Source: Clostridiales bacterium
GTDB taxonomy: Bacteria > Bacillota > Clostridia > Oscillospirales > Oscillospiraceae
Length of the DNA stretch: 44,278 bases
Assembly (NCBI GenBank): GCA_004556345.1
Contig: SFHQ01000013.1
Location: 1 to 44,278 of the forward strand
Direction of reading: 5' to 3'
Of this stretch, positions 7,776-15,671 are shown one piece after another. How positions within the stretch are numbered: the stretch's first letter is position 1; every line of letters starts with the position of its first letter. The notes below the pieces were generated by a model, which did no database searches, was not told where the DNA came from, and saw only the letters and a program-made list of their open reading frames with translations. A program made the position numbers and the translations under genes.

Positions 7776-8141
7776 ATGACCACCATCGACCACACCTGCA
7801 TCCACGTGCTGGACCTGGACCGGAGCGCCGCCTTCTACCGGAACGCCCTGGGCCTCACGCCCGTCCGCTCCCTGGACATGCCCGACCGGGGCTGGCAGCT
7901 CCTCTTCCTGGGGGACGGCACCACGGACTTCCAGCTGGAGCTGTGCCGGGAAATGAACCGCACCGAGCCGTATCACCTCGGCGACGACACCCCCCACCTC
8001 GCCCTCCGCGCCCTGGACTTTGACGCTCTGAAAGCCAAGCATCAAGAGATGGGCCTCATCTTCGACGAGCTGAACGGCGGCATCTACTTTATCAAGGACC
8101 CCGACGGGCACATCCTGGAGATCCTGCCACCCAAGCAGTAA
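7776..8141 (+). CDS. VOC-family protein, lactoylglutathione-lyase (glyoxalase I) like
   Basis: 121 aa with two beta-alpha-beta-beta-beta modules. The four metal ligands of glyoxalase I all appear at the expected spacing: H6 (TIDHTCIHV), E55 (FQLELC), H74 (DTPHLAL) and E115 (GHILEILPP). The family isomerises the hemithioacetal of methylglyoxal and a thiol. Clostridia often lack glutathione, so the actual thiol or substrate is uncertain. It starts at ATG 7776 with AGGAGGT upstream and its own promoter. It stands alone on the plus strand. Confidence 0.85.
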   Translation: MTTIDHTCIHVLDLDRSAAFYRNALGLTPVRSLDMPDRGWQLLFLGDGTTDFQLELCREMNRTEPYHLGDDTPHLALRALDFDALKAKHQEMGLIFDELNGGIYFIKDPDGHILEILPPKQ

Positions 8142-8275
8142 GCTTCAAAAATTTTTTCATTTTTTTCGCAACCCCTGCAACATTTCGTCCTGCCCAGGTG
8201 TATTTAAGACAGAACGGCACAAGAGCCGCTCCCAAATACGCTGTCTCATCAAGAGAAACGAAAGGACGAAGAACG

Positions 8276-8764
8276 ATGAAAAAATCAATGACTGCACTTG
8301 CTTCCCTGATGCTGGTGGGCCTCATGTCCGTGCCCGCCCTGGCTGCCAACTGCTCCGTCACCGACAGCGACGGGCCCATGGTTATCTCCCCCGCCCCCAC
8401 CACGGGCTATCAGCAGACCATCCAGGTCGACGGCCAGAAGACCGACATCAACTCCCGCGTCATGGTCCCCCTCCGCGCCCTGGGCGAGAAGCTGGGCTTT
8501 ACCGTCACCTGGAAGGACGGCGAGGCCAAGCTGGAGAACAAGGATATCTACACCGTGGTCCGGCCCGGCAACGACGTCTACTTCATCACCACCAACCACA
8601 AGGACATGGTCGGCATGAGCGCCCCCATCTCCTTCGGTGCTGTCCCCTACGTCTCCAACGGCACCACCTACGTCTCCCTGGACTTCTTCAAAACCCTGAT
8701 GGACTACCAGAACGGCAGCATCACCCTGGACGGCAGCACCATCCAGATCAACACCGGCAAGTAA
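8276..8764 (+). CDS. Secreted copper amine oxidase N-terminal-like domain protein
   Basis: 162 aa. ATG 8276 is chosen (AAAGGACGAAG upstream) because it starts directly with a signal peptide (MKKSMTALASLMLVGLMSVPALA). The mature part contains the Cu_amine_oxidN1 fold signature: VDGQKTDINSRVMVPLRALG...GFTVTWKDGEAKLENKD, with a second half (VPYVSNGTTYVSLDFFKTLM) that repeats the pattern. In Clostridia these domains occur in many wall-associated proteins and have no oxidase activity by themselves. It lies 25 nt before the sigma factor gene, so its product could be the sensor or a target of that system. This is inference. Confidence 0.85.
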   Translation: MKKSMTALASLMLVGLMSVPALAANCSVTDSDGPMVISPAPTTGYQQTIQVDGQKTDINSRVMVPLRALGEKLGFTVTWKDGEAKLENKDIYTVVRPGNDVYFITTNHKDMVGMSAPISFGAVPYVSNGTTYVSLDFFKTLMDYQNGSITLDGSTIQINTGK

Positions 8765-8789
8765 GCCCAGGAAAAGGAGGTATTGCATC

Positions 8790-9392
8790 GTGTCTGCACT
8801 CTGCTGTCCCCGCGCCCGAACGGGGCCCGGCTGGTTCTCGGCTCTGAAAGAGGCGCTTCGCCGCGTGTTTTTCTCCACCGAGGAAACGGCCCCGCCCCTC
8901 CAGCCCAGCCGGGCCAAAGTGAATGAACGGGCGACTGCCCTGCTGGACCGGCACGGCGAGAGCATCCTGCGCCTGGCCTACTCCTACCTGCACAACCAGA
9001 GCGACGCCGAGGACATCTTGCAGGACACGCTCATCCAATACCTCCGCACCTCCCCCACCCTGGAAAGCCCGGCCCATGAAAAAGCCTGGCTGCTCCGGGT
9101 GGCGGGAAACCTCAGCAAAAATCTGCTCCGCGCCCAGGGCTACCGGCAGGCCGACCAGTTGGAGGAGACCTTGGTCGCCCAGGAGCGGGAGGACCTCTCC
9201 TACGTCTGGGACGCCGTGAAAGCCCTCCCCGTCCCCTACCGCGAAGCCATCCACCTGTTTTACTACGAGGGCTACTCCACCGCCCAGATCGCCCAGATCC
9301 TGGACCAGAAAGAGTCTACGGTACGCTCCCGCCTCAAGCGGGGGCGGGAAAAGCTCAAGCCCTTGTTGGAGGAGGTGGGTGCCCTTGGATAA
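8790..9392 (+). CDS. ECF-type RNA polymerase sigma factor
   Basis: 200 aa. The GTG start at 8790 is supported by AAAAGGAGGT 8 nt before it. Region 2 spans about residues 50-115 (ATALLDRHGESILRLAYSYL...DAEDILQDTLIQYLR) and region 4 about 145-195 (YREAIHLFYYEGYSTAQIAQ...ESTVRSRLKRGREKL). No region 3 is present, as in ECF sigma factors. About 45 residues precede region 2, longer than usual, with a basic amphipathic stretch (FSALKEALRRVFF). A later start at GTG 8920 would remove it but has no comparable ribosome site. It overlaps the next gene by 14 nt, the usual sigma/anti-sigma coupling. Confidence 0.92.
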   Translation: MSALCCPRARTGPGWFSALKEALRRVFFSTEETAPPLQPSRAKVNERATALLDRHGESILRLAYSYLHNQSDAEDILQDTLIQYLRTSPTLESPAHEKAWLLRVAGNLSKNLLRAQGYRQADQLEETLVAQEREDLSYVWDAVKALPVPYREAIHLFYYEGYSTAQIAQILDQKESTVRSRLKRGREKLKPLLEEVGALG

Positions 9393-10035
9393 GCCGGAGA
9401 AGAACCCCTATCGTGAACTCATGGAACAAGTGAACCTCACCCCGGAAGCCCGTGAGCGTATCCTGACGAATGTCCAGCAGGCCGACCTCTCCCCGCAGGC
9501 AAAGAAGGTCGTGCCCCTCCGCTCCAAACAGCAGACCTGGCGGCGCTGGGCTTCCCTGGCCGCCTGCCTGGTGGTGGTCGTGGCCGCCGTTCTCGCCGTG
9601 CCCCAATTCCGGGGTAGCGACAACGATACCACGCCGCCCCAGCTCACCGGCACGCCCTTCCATCAGGTGGACACTCTGGCGGCTTTGTCGGATGCCGTCG
9701 GCTTCCCGGTGACAGAACCAGCTGCCCTCCCCTTCGACCCTGTCAACACGGCCTATACCGCGTATGACGAAGGCACGGCAGAGATCACCTACACCGGCCC
9801 CGACAGTCAAACCGCCACCTACCGCCAGTCCCTCGGCACGGCGGATAACTCCGGCGACTATACCCTCTACGAAGACACGCAAGTGGTCCCGGAAAACAAC
9901 GCCACCCTGAAAGGCCAGGACCAGCGCTACACCCTGGCTCTCTGGACCGACGGCACCTATACCTATTCTCTCCGCCTCAGCAGCGCCCTCTCCGCCGACG
10001 CCTGGCAGGCTCTGCTGGACGGTCCTGCCCCATAA
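9379..10035 (+). CDS. Probable anti-sigma factor, single-pass membrane protein (DUF4367-like ectodomain)
   Basis: 218 aa if GTG 9379 is used. TTG 9385 is an alternative with a better distance from the GGAGGAGG ribosome site (9369-9375). Residues 1-50 are cytoplasmic, 52-73 form one membrane helix (WASLAACLVVVVAAVLAVP), and the rest is extracellular. The extracellular part ends with QRYTLALWTDGTYTYSLRL, resembling DUF4367 domains of Clostridial anti-sigma proteins. No zinc-binding HxxxCxxC motif was seen. The overlap with the sigma gene argues that it holds that sigma factor at the membrane. A strong terminator follows. Confidence 0.75.
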   Translation: MPLDKPEKNPYRELMEQVNLTPEARERILTNVQQADLSPQAKKVVPLRSKQQTWRRWASLAACLVVVVAAVLAVPQFRGSDNDTTPPQLTGTPFHQVDTLAALSDAVGFPVTEPAALPFDPVNTAYTAYDEGTAEITYTGPDSQTATYRQSLGTADNSGDYTLYEDTQVVPENNATLKGQDQRYTLALWTDGTYTYSLRLSSALSADAWQALLDGPAP

Positions 10036-10069
10036 CAACCCCATTCTGACCCCATAACAAATGTAAAAC

Positions 10070-10111
10070 AGCAGCGCTTTCCCGTCTCGTTTGGGAAAGC
10101 GCTGCTTTCTT
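10070..10111. terminator. Strong intrinsic terminator between convergent genes
   Basis: Perfect 14-bp stem (AGCAGCGCTTTCCC / GGGAAAGCGCTGCT) with a 9-nt loop. On the plus strand it is followed by TTCTT, on the minus strand by GTTTTACATTTGTT. It can serve both the anti-sigma gene and the convergent M23 gene. Confidence 0.88.
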
Positions 10112-10125
10112 GCTCGTGTCTTGAT

Positions 10126-11490
10126 TTAGAAAAACTGCATCGGGTTCACCCGGCTGCTGGAGCTGCTGCCGGTCCACGTCTCAAAATGCAGGTGGTTGCC
10201 GGTGGAGCTGCCGGTGGAGCCGACCAAACCCACGGTCTGCCCCTGGCGCACGGTGTCTCCGGCTGAGACGTTTCGCTGGGACATGTGGGCGTACAGCGTC
10301 CGGGTGCCGTCCGGGTGGGAGATCACCACATAGTTTCCGTAGGACGAACCATACTGCGAGATCACCACCACCCCGGCCTTCGAGGCCATGATCGGCGTGC
10401 CGTTGGGCGCGGCAATGTCGATGCCCCCGTGGAGATGCTGCCGCCCGGTGATGGGGTGGGTCCGCCAGCCGAAGGGAGACGTGACCCGGTGGGAGCTGGC
10501 GATGGGCCAGAGGAACCCGGAAGCACTCGCCGTTGTCTGGCTGCTCTGTCTGCCGGAGGAACTGCTGCTGCCGGAGCTACCGGAGGCAGAAGAACCGCTG
10601 CTTTGCTGCTTCTGCTGCTGGGCTGCTTTCTGCGCGGCTGCCTGGGCCGCTTTGGCCGCCTGCTCTGCGGCAGCTTTCTCCGCGGCCGCTTTTTCTGCTG
10701 CCGCCTTTTCTGCCGCTGCTTTTTCGGCGGCCAGCTGCTTCTGGTATGTAGCCTCGGCCTCGGCGATCTGCTGGGCCACGTCATCCTGGGTGGCCTCCAG
10801 TTTTTCGATCTGCTTGGCGTACACATCGCCCTGGGTGGCGATCTCCTGGATGAGCTGATCCACCTCCGCCTGCTGCGCCTGAAGCTGGGCCTGCTGGCTC
10901 TGCTGCTGGGCCAGCGTCTCCTGCTGCCCCTGGCGGCTGGCCTCCAGGTCGGTCTTGGCCTGGGCCACGGCCTGCCGCGCTTCGGCCAGCTGGTCCAAGA
11001 CTTGATCGTCGGCGTCCATGATCTCCCCGATCATGTCGATCCGGTCCAGCAGGTCCGAAAAATCGCTGGCCTGGAACAGGACAGACCAGTAGGACACGTT
11101 GCCCCGCTCCTCCATGGCCCGCACCCGCTGCTCAAACTCTGCCTGATACTCGGCTTCCTTGGCCTTGGCTTGCTCCAGCTCGGCCTCCTTCTCCGTGATC
11201 TGCCGGGCATACTGGGCCAGCAGGTTTTCAGAGACCTGGATCTGTTGCTTCAGCACATTCAGCTGCTGCTCCACCAGATTCTTCTTGTTCAGGGCCTGGC
11301 CCTGGGAAGAGCGAATGCCGTCCAGCTTCTTTTGCAGCTCTGCCTTTTGCACGGTCAAGCTGGCCTGCTGGCTTTGCAGGGACTCGATGGCGCTGCGGCT
11401 GGCCGCCTGCGCACGGGGAAGGCACCCCAGCGCCAGAGCGCAGGCCAGAAGCAACGCGAAGCATCTCTTATGAAATTGTCTGGTATCCAT
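10126..11490 (-). CDS. Secreted M23 peptidoglycan endopeptidase with N-terminal coiled coil (EnvC/NlpD-like)
   Basis: 454 aa. ATG 11490 is chosen (CGGAGG upstream, then a signal peptide: MDTRQFHKRCFALLLACALALG...AQA). Residues 30-270 are a long coiled coil, including Ala/Glu/Lys repeats (about four AAAEK units at 265-290). A Ser/Gly/Gln-rich linker follows to about 335. Residues 340-450 are the M23 domain. Zinc and catalytic motifs are present: H-x-x-x-D in HLHGGIDIA and HLHFE near the C-terminus. The family cleaves peptide cross-bridges; the coiled-coil form usually works in cell separation or in activating other hydrolases. The small membrane gene at 11575 lies 84 nt upstream and may share its transcript. 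Confidence 0.92.
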   Translation of the reverse strand: MDTRQFHKRCFALLLACALALGCLPRAQAASRSAIESLQSQQASLTVQKAELQKKLDGIRSSQGQALNKKNLVEQQLNVLKQQIQVSENLLAQYARQITEKEAELEQAKAKEAEYQAEFEQRVRAMEERGNVSYWSVLFQASDFSDLLDRIDMIGEIMDADDQVLDQLAEARQAVAQAKTDLEASRQGQQETLAQQQSQQAQLQAQQAEVDQLIQEIATQGDVYAKQIEKLEATQDDVAQQIAEAEATYQKQLAAEKAAAEKAAAEKAAAEKAAAEQAAKAAQAAAQKAAQQQKQQSSGSSASGSSGSSSSSGRQSSQTTASASGFLWPIASSHRVTSPFGWRTHPITGRQHLHGGIDIAAPNGTPIMASKAGVVVISQYGSSYGNYVVISHPDGTRTLYAHMSQRNVSAGDTVRQGQTVGLVGSTGSSTGNHLHFETWTGSSSSSRVNPMQFF

Positions 11491-11574
11491 AAAACCTCCG
11501 AACGTCAACTGATTTGGATTTTTGGGTAGCACAAGAGCGCCCAGGGCCTCTGCCCTGCGCGTCTGCCTGTTTTC

Positions 11575-11874
11575 TCAATCCGTCAGTTTTACGTTCAGAG
11601 AGACCAACGTCTCCTTCTCCCGCTGCTGTTTCCGAGGCCGGAGGAGCAACACCAGAAAGGCCGTACTCAGCAGCAGAAGTCTAACCGCCTGGTCCGGGCC
11701 GCCATGATGCAGCGTCTGCACCGCCTGCTCCGTCAGCAGACAGATCACGCAGTGTTCCCCGGTATGGTGGTGGTTCGGATAGACCTCCAACACCGCGAAG
11801 GAACCCGCATGCGCTGCGAGCATCGCCGCCAGCATCGCAAACACCAGCAATCGTTTCTTCCAGCTTGTCCGCAT
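11575..11874 (-). CDS. Small two-helix membrane protein with His/Cys cluster, unknown function
   Basis: 99 aa from ATG 11874 (GGAGGG upstream; an earlier ATG at 11940 lacks support). Helix 1 is at about residues 9-30 (LLVFAMLAAMLAAHAGSFAVL), helix 2 at about 66-80 (VRLLLLSTAFLVLLL), with a basic C-terminal tail. Between them lies HHHTGEHCVICLLTEQ, three adjacent His, one His and two Cys in CxxC, a probable metal-binding or redox loop facing outside. Similar small proteins with an H-x-C-x-G-x-x-C-x-x-C loop are frequent in Clostridia with no assigned role (from memory of the group, not checked). The extended -10 promoter lies at 11915-11923. Confidence 0.7.
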   Translation of the reverse strand: MRTSWKKRLLVFAMLAAMLAAHAGSFAVLEVYPNHHHTGEHCVICLLTEQAVQTLHHGGPDQAVRLLLLSTAFLVLLLRPRKQQREKETLVSLNVKLTD

Positions 11875-11914
11875 GATGGTCCCTCCTCTCAGGCCTCTCC
11901 GATGATCTGGTCTC

Positions 11915-11923
11915 ATTATAACA
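11915..11923 (-). promoter_or_regulatory. Extended -10 promoter of the small membrane protein gene
   Basis: Minus strand TGTTATAAT (TGn plus TATAAT). No good -35 at 17 nt. A TTGACA is present but only 7 nt away, too close to act as -35 for this -10. Confidence 0.55.
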
Positions 11924-11946
11924 AACCTGTCAAGTAGCACTCACAG

Positions 11947-11990
11947 ACAAACCCCCGCTGGTTCTCACCAGCGGGGGTTTGTTGCGTTTT
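11947..11990. terminator. Intrinsic terminator downstream of the U32 gene
   Basis: Perfect 16-bp stem (ACAAACCCCCGCTGGT / ACCAGCGGGGGTTTGT) with loop TCTC. It lies 18 nt past the U32 stop codon on the minus strand. A better T-tract (GCGTTTT) follows on the plus strand. Confidence 0.8.
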
Positions 11991-12000
11991 GGTCAAATTC

Positions 12001-13218
12001 TCAGGAGTTCTCCCGGCAGGCCCGCAGGAACGACAGCGGCGGCGCATAGCACGGCAGCTGAATTTGAAACTTCATCTGCGGGTGTCTTGGTGCGGGGAGA
12101 GGGTAGCCGTTCTCGTCCATCATGAGCGGGGCCCGGAAGGCCACCGGGCGGGTGTCCGGGCCGACCAGCTCGATCTCGTCCCCCATGGAAAATTTATTCC
12201 GCAGGGAGGCCGTGGCAAGGCCGGTTTCGGTGCAGGACTCGACCACCGCCACCACCTGCCAGTCCCGGATATACCGGGCGTCGGAGGTGAACTGACCGGG
12301 CTGGCCATAGAAAAAGCCGGTGGAATAGTGGCGGTGGCTGACCTTCTCCACCTCGTTGCGCCAGATGGGGTCCAGGGGCTTGCCCGCCTGCACGGCGTCG
12401 ATGCAGTGGCGGTAGGCCCCGGTGACGATGGCGGCGTAATAGGCGGACTTGGCCCGGCCCTCGATCTTGATGGAATCCACGCCCGCCCGGATGAGGTCGG
12501 GCAGGTGGTCGATCATGCACATGTCGCGGGAGTTCATGATGTACGTCCCCTTCTCGTCCTCGTAGACGGGGAAGTATTCTCCCGGTCGCTTTTCCTCGAC
12601 CAGGGCGTATTGATACCGGCAGGGCTGGGCGCAGGCGCCCCGGTTGGCGTCCCGGCCCGTCATATAGTTGGAGAGCAGACAGCGGCCGGAGTAGGACACG
12701 CACATGGCCCCGTGGCCAAAGGTCTCGATCTCCAGGTCTTTCGGGGTCTTGGCGCGGATCTCTGCGATCTCGTCCAGGCTCAGCTCGCGGGCTAAGATCA
12801 CCCGGTCCGCCCCCAAGTCATGCCAAGCCGTGGCCGTCTGGTAATTGACGATGCTGGCCTGGGTGCTGATGTGGATCTTGACGGAGGGGGCATAGCGCTT
12901 GGCCAAGGCCAGCACGCCCACGTCGGCCAGAATGACCGCCGTCACCCCCGCCTCCTCCAGCAGCTCCAACCACTGGGGCAGGCGGGCCATCTCGTCGTTG
13001 CGGGGCATGGTGTTGCACGTCACGTGCAGGTCCACCCCTCGCTCCCGGCAGAGCTTCGCCGCCCGGCGCAGCTCCTCCGGGGAAAAGTTCCCCGCAAAGG
13101 AGCGCATGCCAAACGTGTTGCCCGCCAGGTACACGGCGTCGGCCCCGTAGGCCAGCGCCATCTCCAAGCGTTCCCAGTCCCCGGCGGGGGCCAGGAGTTC
13201 TAATTTTTTCTGCTGCAT
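12001..13218 (-). CDS. Peptidase U32 family protein (TrhP/RlhA type)
   Basis: 405 aa. It begins with the family hallmark ELLAPAGDWERLEMALAYGADAVYL and contains the signature E-x-F-x-HGAMCVSYSGRCLLSNY with the Cys-rich GACAQPCRYQY. The C-terminal part (from about 300) is the U32 C-domain. Despite the name, characterised members (YegQ/TrhP, YrrN/YrrO, RlhA) act in hydroxylation of tRNA U34 or 23S rRNA C2501, with the cysteines thought to hold an Fe-S cluster. Which of these applies is not decidable here. It sits 14 nt downstream of mltG, the order also known in Bacillus (yrrL-yrrM-yrrN-yrrO), which favours the tRNA role. Ends the operon at a terminator. Confidence 0.88.
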   Translation of the reverse strand: MQQKKLELLAPAGDWERLEMALAYGADAVYLAGNTFGMRSFAGNFSPEELRRAAKLCRERGVDLHVTCNTMPRNDEMARLPQWLELLEEAGVTAVILADVGVLALAKRYAPSVKIHISTQASIVNYQTATAWHDLGADRVILARELSLDEIAEIRAKTPKDLEIETFGHGAMCVSYSGRCLLSNYMTGRDANRGACAQPCRYQYALVEEKRPGEYFPVYEDEKGTYIMNSRDMCMIDHLPDLIRAGVDSIKIEGRAKSAYYAAIVTGAYRHCIDAVQAGKPLDPIWRNEVEKVSHRHYSTGFFYGQPGQFTSDARYIRDWQVVAVVESCTETGLATASLRNKFSMGDEIELVGPDTRPVAFRAPLMMDENGYPLPAPRHPQMKFQIQLPCYAPPLSFLRACRENS

Positions 13219-13232
13219 GTCTCGTCCACCTC

Positions 13233-14327
13233 TCAGCTGTTCAGGAAGGCCTGATGCTCGGCGTAGCTGGAGAAGAAGTGGTGCAGGTGATCGTCACCCA
13301 GGGCATAGTAATAGTAGTTCGTGCTCTGGGGATTCAGCGCGGCAGTGATGGACTCCATGCCGGGGTTGGCGATGGGTCCGGGGGGCAGGCCCTTGTTCTT
13401 ATAGGTGTTGTAGGGGCTGTCCACGCCCTGGTAGTCGCTCTCCTGGACGATCTTGCCCTCCGGCAGGACGTACTGGATGGTGGCGTCGATCTGCAAGTAG
13501 CCCGCAGTGGACGCGCCGGGGTTGTTCAGACGGTTGTAGATGACAGAGGCGATGGTGGTCCGGTCGGTGCCGTCGGTCTCCTTTTCGATCATGGAGGCGA
13601 TGGTCAGGATCTCGCGGATGGAGTAGCCGGACTCGCTGATCTTCTGGCGGACGGTGTCGTCGACCTTGCTGTCGAAGTTCACCAGCATCTTGTTGATGAC
13701 GTACTTGGCGTCCTCGCCCATGTAGAAGTTATAGGTATCGGGGAAGAGGTACCCCTCCAGGCGGGTGGGATCCCCCAGAGGGATGTCCTGCAAGAAGGAG
13801 AAGGCATAGTCGTGGTTGGCGGCCACGTCCTCCAGCTTTTCCACGGTGGACACGCCCTCTTTTTCCAACAGCTCAAAGATCTGCTTCACCGTCTGGCCTT
13901 CCGTGATGGTCACGGAAATTTCTTTCCGGCTGGCGGAGTTGCTGGACATGCTGTTGAGCAAGGCCCGGTAGTCCATATCCGAGTTGACCACATAGGTCCC
14001 CTGGGCGATCTTGTCCTTGCCGCCGGTGAGGGAGGCAAAGAGCTTAAAGAGTCCCTTGTGTTTGATGATGTCGTTGCCCTTGAGCTGGTCGGCCACGCTG
14101 CCGAAGTCGTTCTCGTCGTTGACGGTGATGGTGGCGCTGGTGCTCTCCTTGTTCAGGGCCAGCACGTCGTTGCCCAAAGACCAGCACACAGCGGCCAGCA
14201 CCACGGACACAGCGCACACCAGCACGATATACATCATCGAGCTGGAAACCGGGGAGCGTTTGTTCTTTCTCCGGCGGGGGGGATAGCGGTCCGGCTCCTC
14301 CCGCCGTCTTCTGGTGTCTCGTTCCAT
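13233..14327 (-). CDS. mltG: Endolytic peptidoglycan transglycosylase MltG
   Basis: 364 aa. The N-terminus is basic and cytoplasmic (RRRREEPDRYPPRRRKNKR). One membrane helix lies at about residues 30-52. A LysM-like part follows, then the YceG domain with the catalytic glutamate motif ASMIEKET, QIDATIQYVLP and the hallmark SPYNTYKNKGLPPGPIANPG. MltG cuts nascent glycan strands and sets their length at the membrane. Start at ATG 14327 with AGGAGG. It lies 62 nt after the cyclo-ligase gene and 14 nt before the U32 gene. Confidence 0.95.
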   Translation of the reverse strand: MERDTRRRREEPDRYPPRRRKNKRSPVSSSMMYIVLVCAVSVVLAAVCWSLGNDVLALNKESTSATITVNDENDFGSVADQLKGNDIIKHKGLFKLFASLTGGKDKIAQGTYVVNSDMDYRALLNSMSSNSASRKEISVTITEGQTVKQIFELLEKEGVSTVEKLEDVAANHDYAFSFLQDIPLGDPTRLEGYLFPDTYNFYMGEDAKYVINKMLVNFDSKVDDTVRQKISESGYSIREILTIASMIEKETDGTDRTTIASVIYNRLNNPGASTAGYLQIDATIQYVLPEGKIVQESDYQGVDSPYNTYKNKGLPPGPIANPGMESITAALNPQSTNYYYYALGDDHLHHFFSSYAEHQAFLNS

Positions 14328-14389
14328 ATATTACCTCCTGGGGACCCGGCCCGTTTTGGGAGCCGGGGAGCGTTGTGGGCGTCCTGGGG

Positions 14390-14980
14390 TCAGTCCAGGG
14401 GCTGGGTCATGGGCCAGACCTGGCCCTCCTCCGTCAGCACCACCCGGACAAAGGCGTCCAGCGGCTCCCGCGGCAGGTTGATCTGGAAGAAATCCTCCCG
14501 GCACAGGCCGATGGTGTTCCCGTCAAAGTCCTCCAGATAGCGGTCGTAATAGCCGCCGCCCTGGCCCAGACGATTGCCCTTGCTGTCAAAGCACAGGCCG
14601 GGGACCAAGATCAGGTCGATCTTCTCCCGCTCCAGCACGGGGCAGGCGTCCTTCGGGGCGGGGATGCCGTAGGCGTCCGGCTCCAGCTCGTCCAGGCTCT
14701 GAATGATCCGGGCCTCCATCTGGTGCTCCGGCAGACATTTGGGCAGGCAGACGGTCTTGCCCTGGTCCAGCAGGGTCTGGATGAGGTCTGCCGTCGCGAT
14801 CTCCTGGCCCACGCCGTAATAGAGCATCACGGTGTTGGCCTCGTCCAGCTTGGGGTGGGCCAGGAAGGCGGAGACCAACTCTTGGTCGGACCAGGCTTTC
14901 TCCTGCTCCGTCATCTCCGCCATGGCCTCGCGCATCTGCTGGCGTAAGATCTTTTTCACTTCAGAAACTTGTGTTCCCAT
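14390..14980 (-). CDS. 5-formyltetrahydrofolate cyclo-ligase
   Basis: 196 aa, typical length. It converts 5-formyl-THF to 5,10-methenyl-THF with ATP. The N-terminal KKILRQQMREAM and the ATP/metal motif GQGGGYYDRYLEDF near residue 140 are diagnostic. Its start overlaps the end of the thymidylate kinase gene by 20 nt, indicating coupled translation; both act in folate/dTMP metabolism. The gene is often called fau, ygfA or mthfs. Confidence 0.92.
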   Translation of the reverse strand: MGTQVSEVKKILRQQMREAMAEMTEQEKAWSDQELVSAFLAHPKLDEANTVMLYYGVGQEIATADLIQTLLDQGKTVCLPKCLPEHQMEARIIQSLDELEPDAYGIPAPKDACPVLEREKIDLILVPGLCFDSKGNRLGQGGGYYDRYLEDFDGNTIGLCREDFFQINLPREPLDAFVRVVLTEEGQVWPMTQPLD

Positions 14981-15668
14981 CGTTTTCTCCTTCTTGGGTC
15001 AGCAGGGGCAGCGCCGCCTGCCAAAGTGCTTCGTGGATGGTGTCGATGTCCCGCAGCCGGCCGTGCTCGTCCAGGCAGGGGATGGTGTGCCAGCCGTACA
15101 GGTCCGCCGCCTGGCGGGCGGCCTGGCGGCAGGCGGCCAGATAGGCCCCGTCCGTCTCATGGATGTCCCCCTTGGTGTGGGTGGCGGCCTCCCGCTGGCG
15201 CAGCATGGTCATGGCCTGGTCGGTCGGCATATCCAGATAGAGCACGAGGTCCGGCTCCGGCAGGCCCAGCCGGCGGTATTCAAAGTCCGCCAGCCAGCGG
15301 AAAAAGGGGCCCTTTTCCTCGTCGGGCAGCTTGCTGCCCTGGTGGACGGCGTTGGAGGTGGTGTATCGGTCCGTCAGCACCAGGCCCCCGCGCTCATACC
15401 AGCGCTGCCAGACTTTTTTCCAGGACGCATAGCGGTCCACGGCGTAAAAGCTGGAGGCGGCGTAGGCGTTCACGTCCTCCGGGTGCTTGCCAAACTCGCC
15501 CCCCAGATACATCCGCACCAGCGCCGAGGATTCCTCCTGGTACTGGGGAAAGACCAGGCGCTGGAACGGGATGCCCGCCGCCTCTGCCCGCTGGCAGAGG
15601 CGGGCAAACTGGGTGGACTTCCCGGACCCGTCGGTCCCCTCGATGACGATGAGTCTTCCTTTTGGCAT
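14961..15668 (-). CDS. tmk: Thymidylate kinase (dTMP kinase)
   Basis: 235 aa, slightly longer than the usual 205-215. P-loop EGTDGSGKST at residues 10-19, the DR-Y motif as TDRYTTSNAVHQGSKL and a LID segment (HTKGDIHETD). It phosphorylates dTMP to dTDP for DNA synthesis. The sequence belongs to the longer deoxynucleoside-kinase-like form common in Clostridia, so I cannot exclude slightly different nucleotide preference. Three nt separate it from the upstream TagA-like gene, and its end overlaps the cyclo-ligase gene. Confidence 0.9.
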   Translation of the reverse strand: MPKGRLIVIEGTDGSGKSTQFARLCQRAEAAGIPFQRLVFPQYQEESSALVRMYLGGEFGKHPEDVNAYAASSFYAVDRYASWKKVWQRWYERGGLVLTDRYTTSNAVHQGSKLPDEEKGPFFRWLADFEYRRLGLPEPDLVLYLDMPTDQAMTMLRQREAATHTKGDIHETDGAYLAACRQAARQAADLYGWHTIPCLDEHGRLRDIDTIHEALWQAALPLLTQEGENDGNTSF

Positions 15669-15671
15669 GGC

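Noticed and set aside
10665..10740. Short tandem repeats of about 15 bp
   Set aside because: They encode the AAAEK repeats of the M23 protein coiled coil and need no separate explanation.
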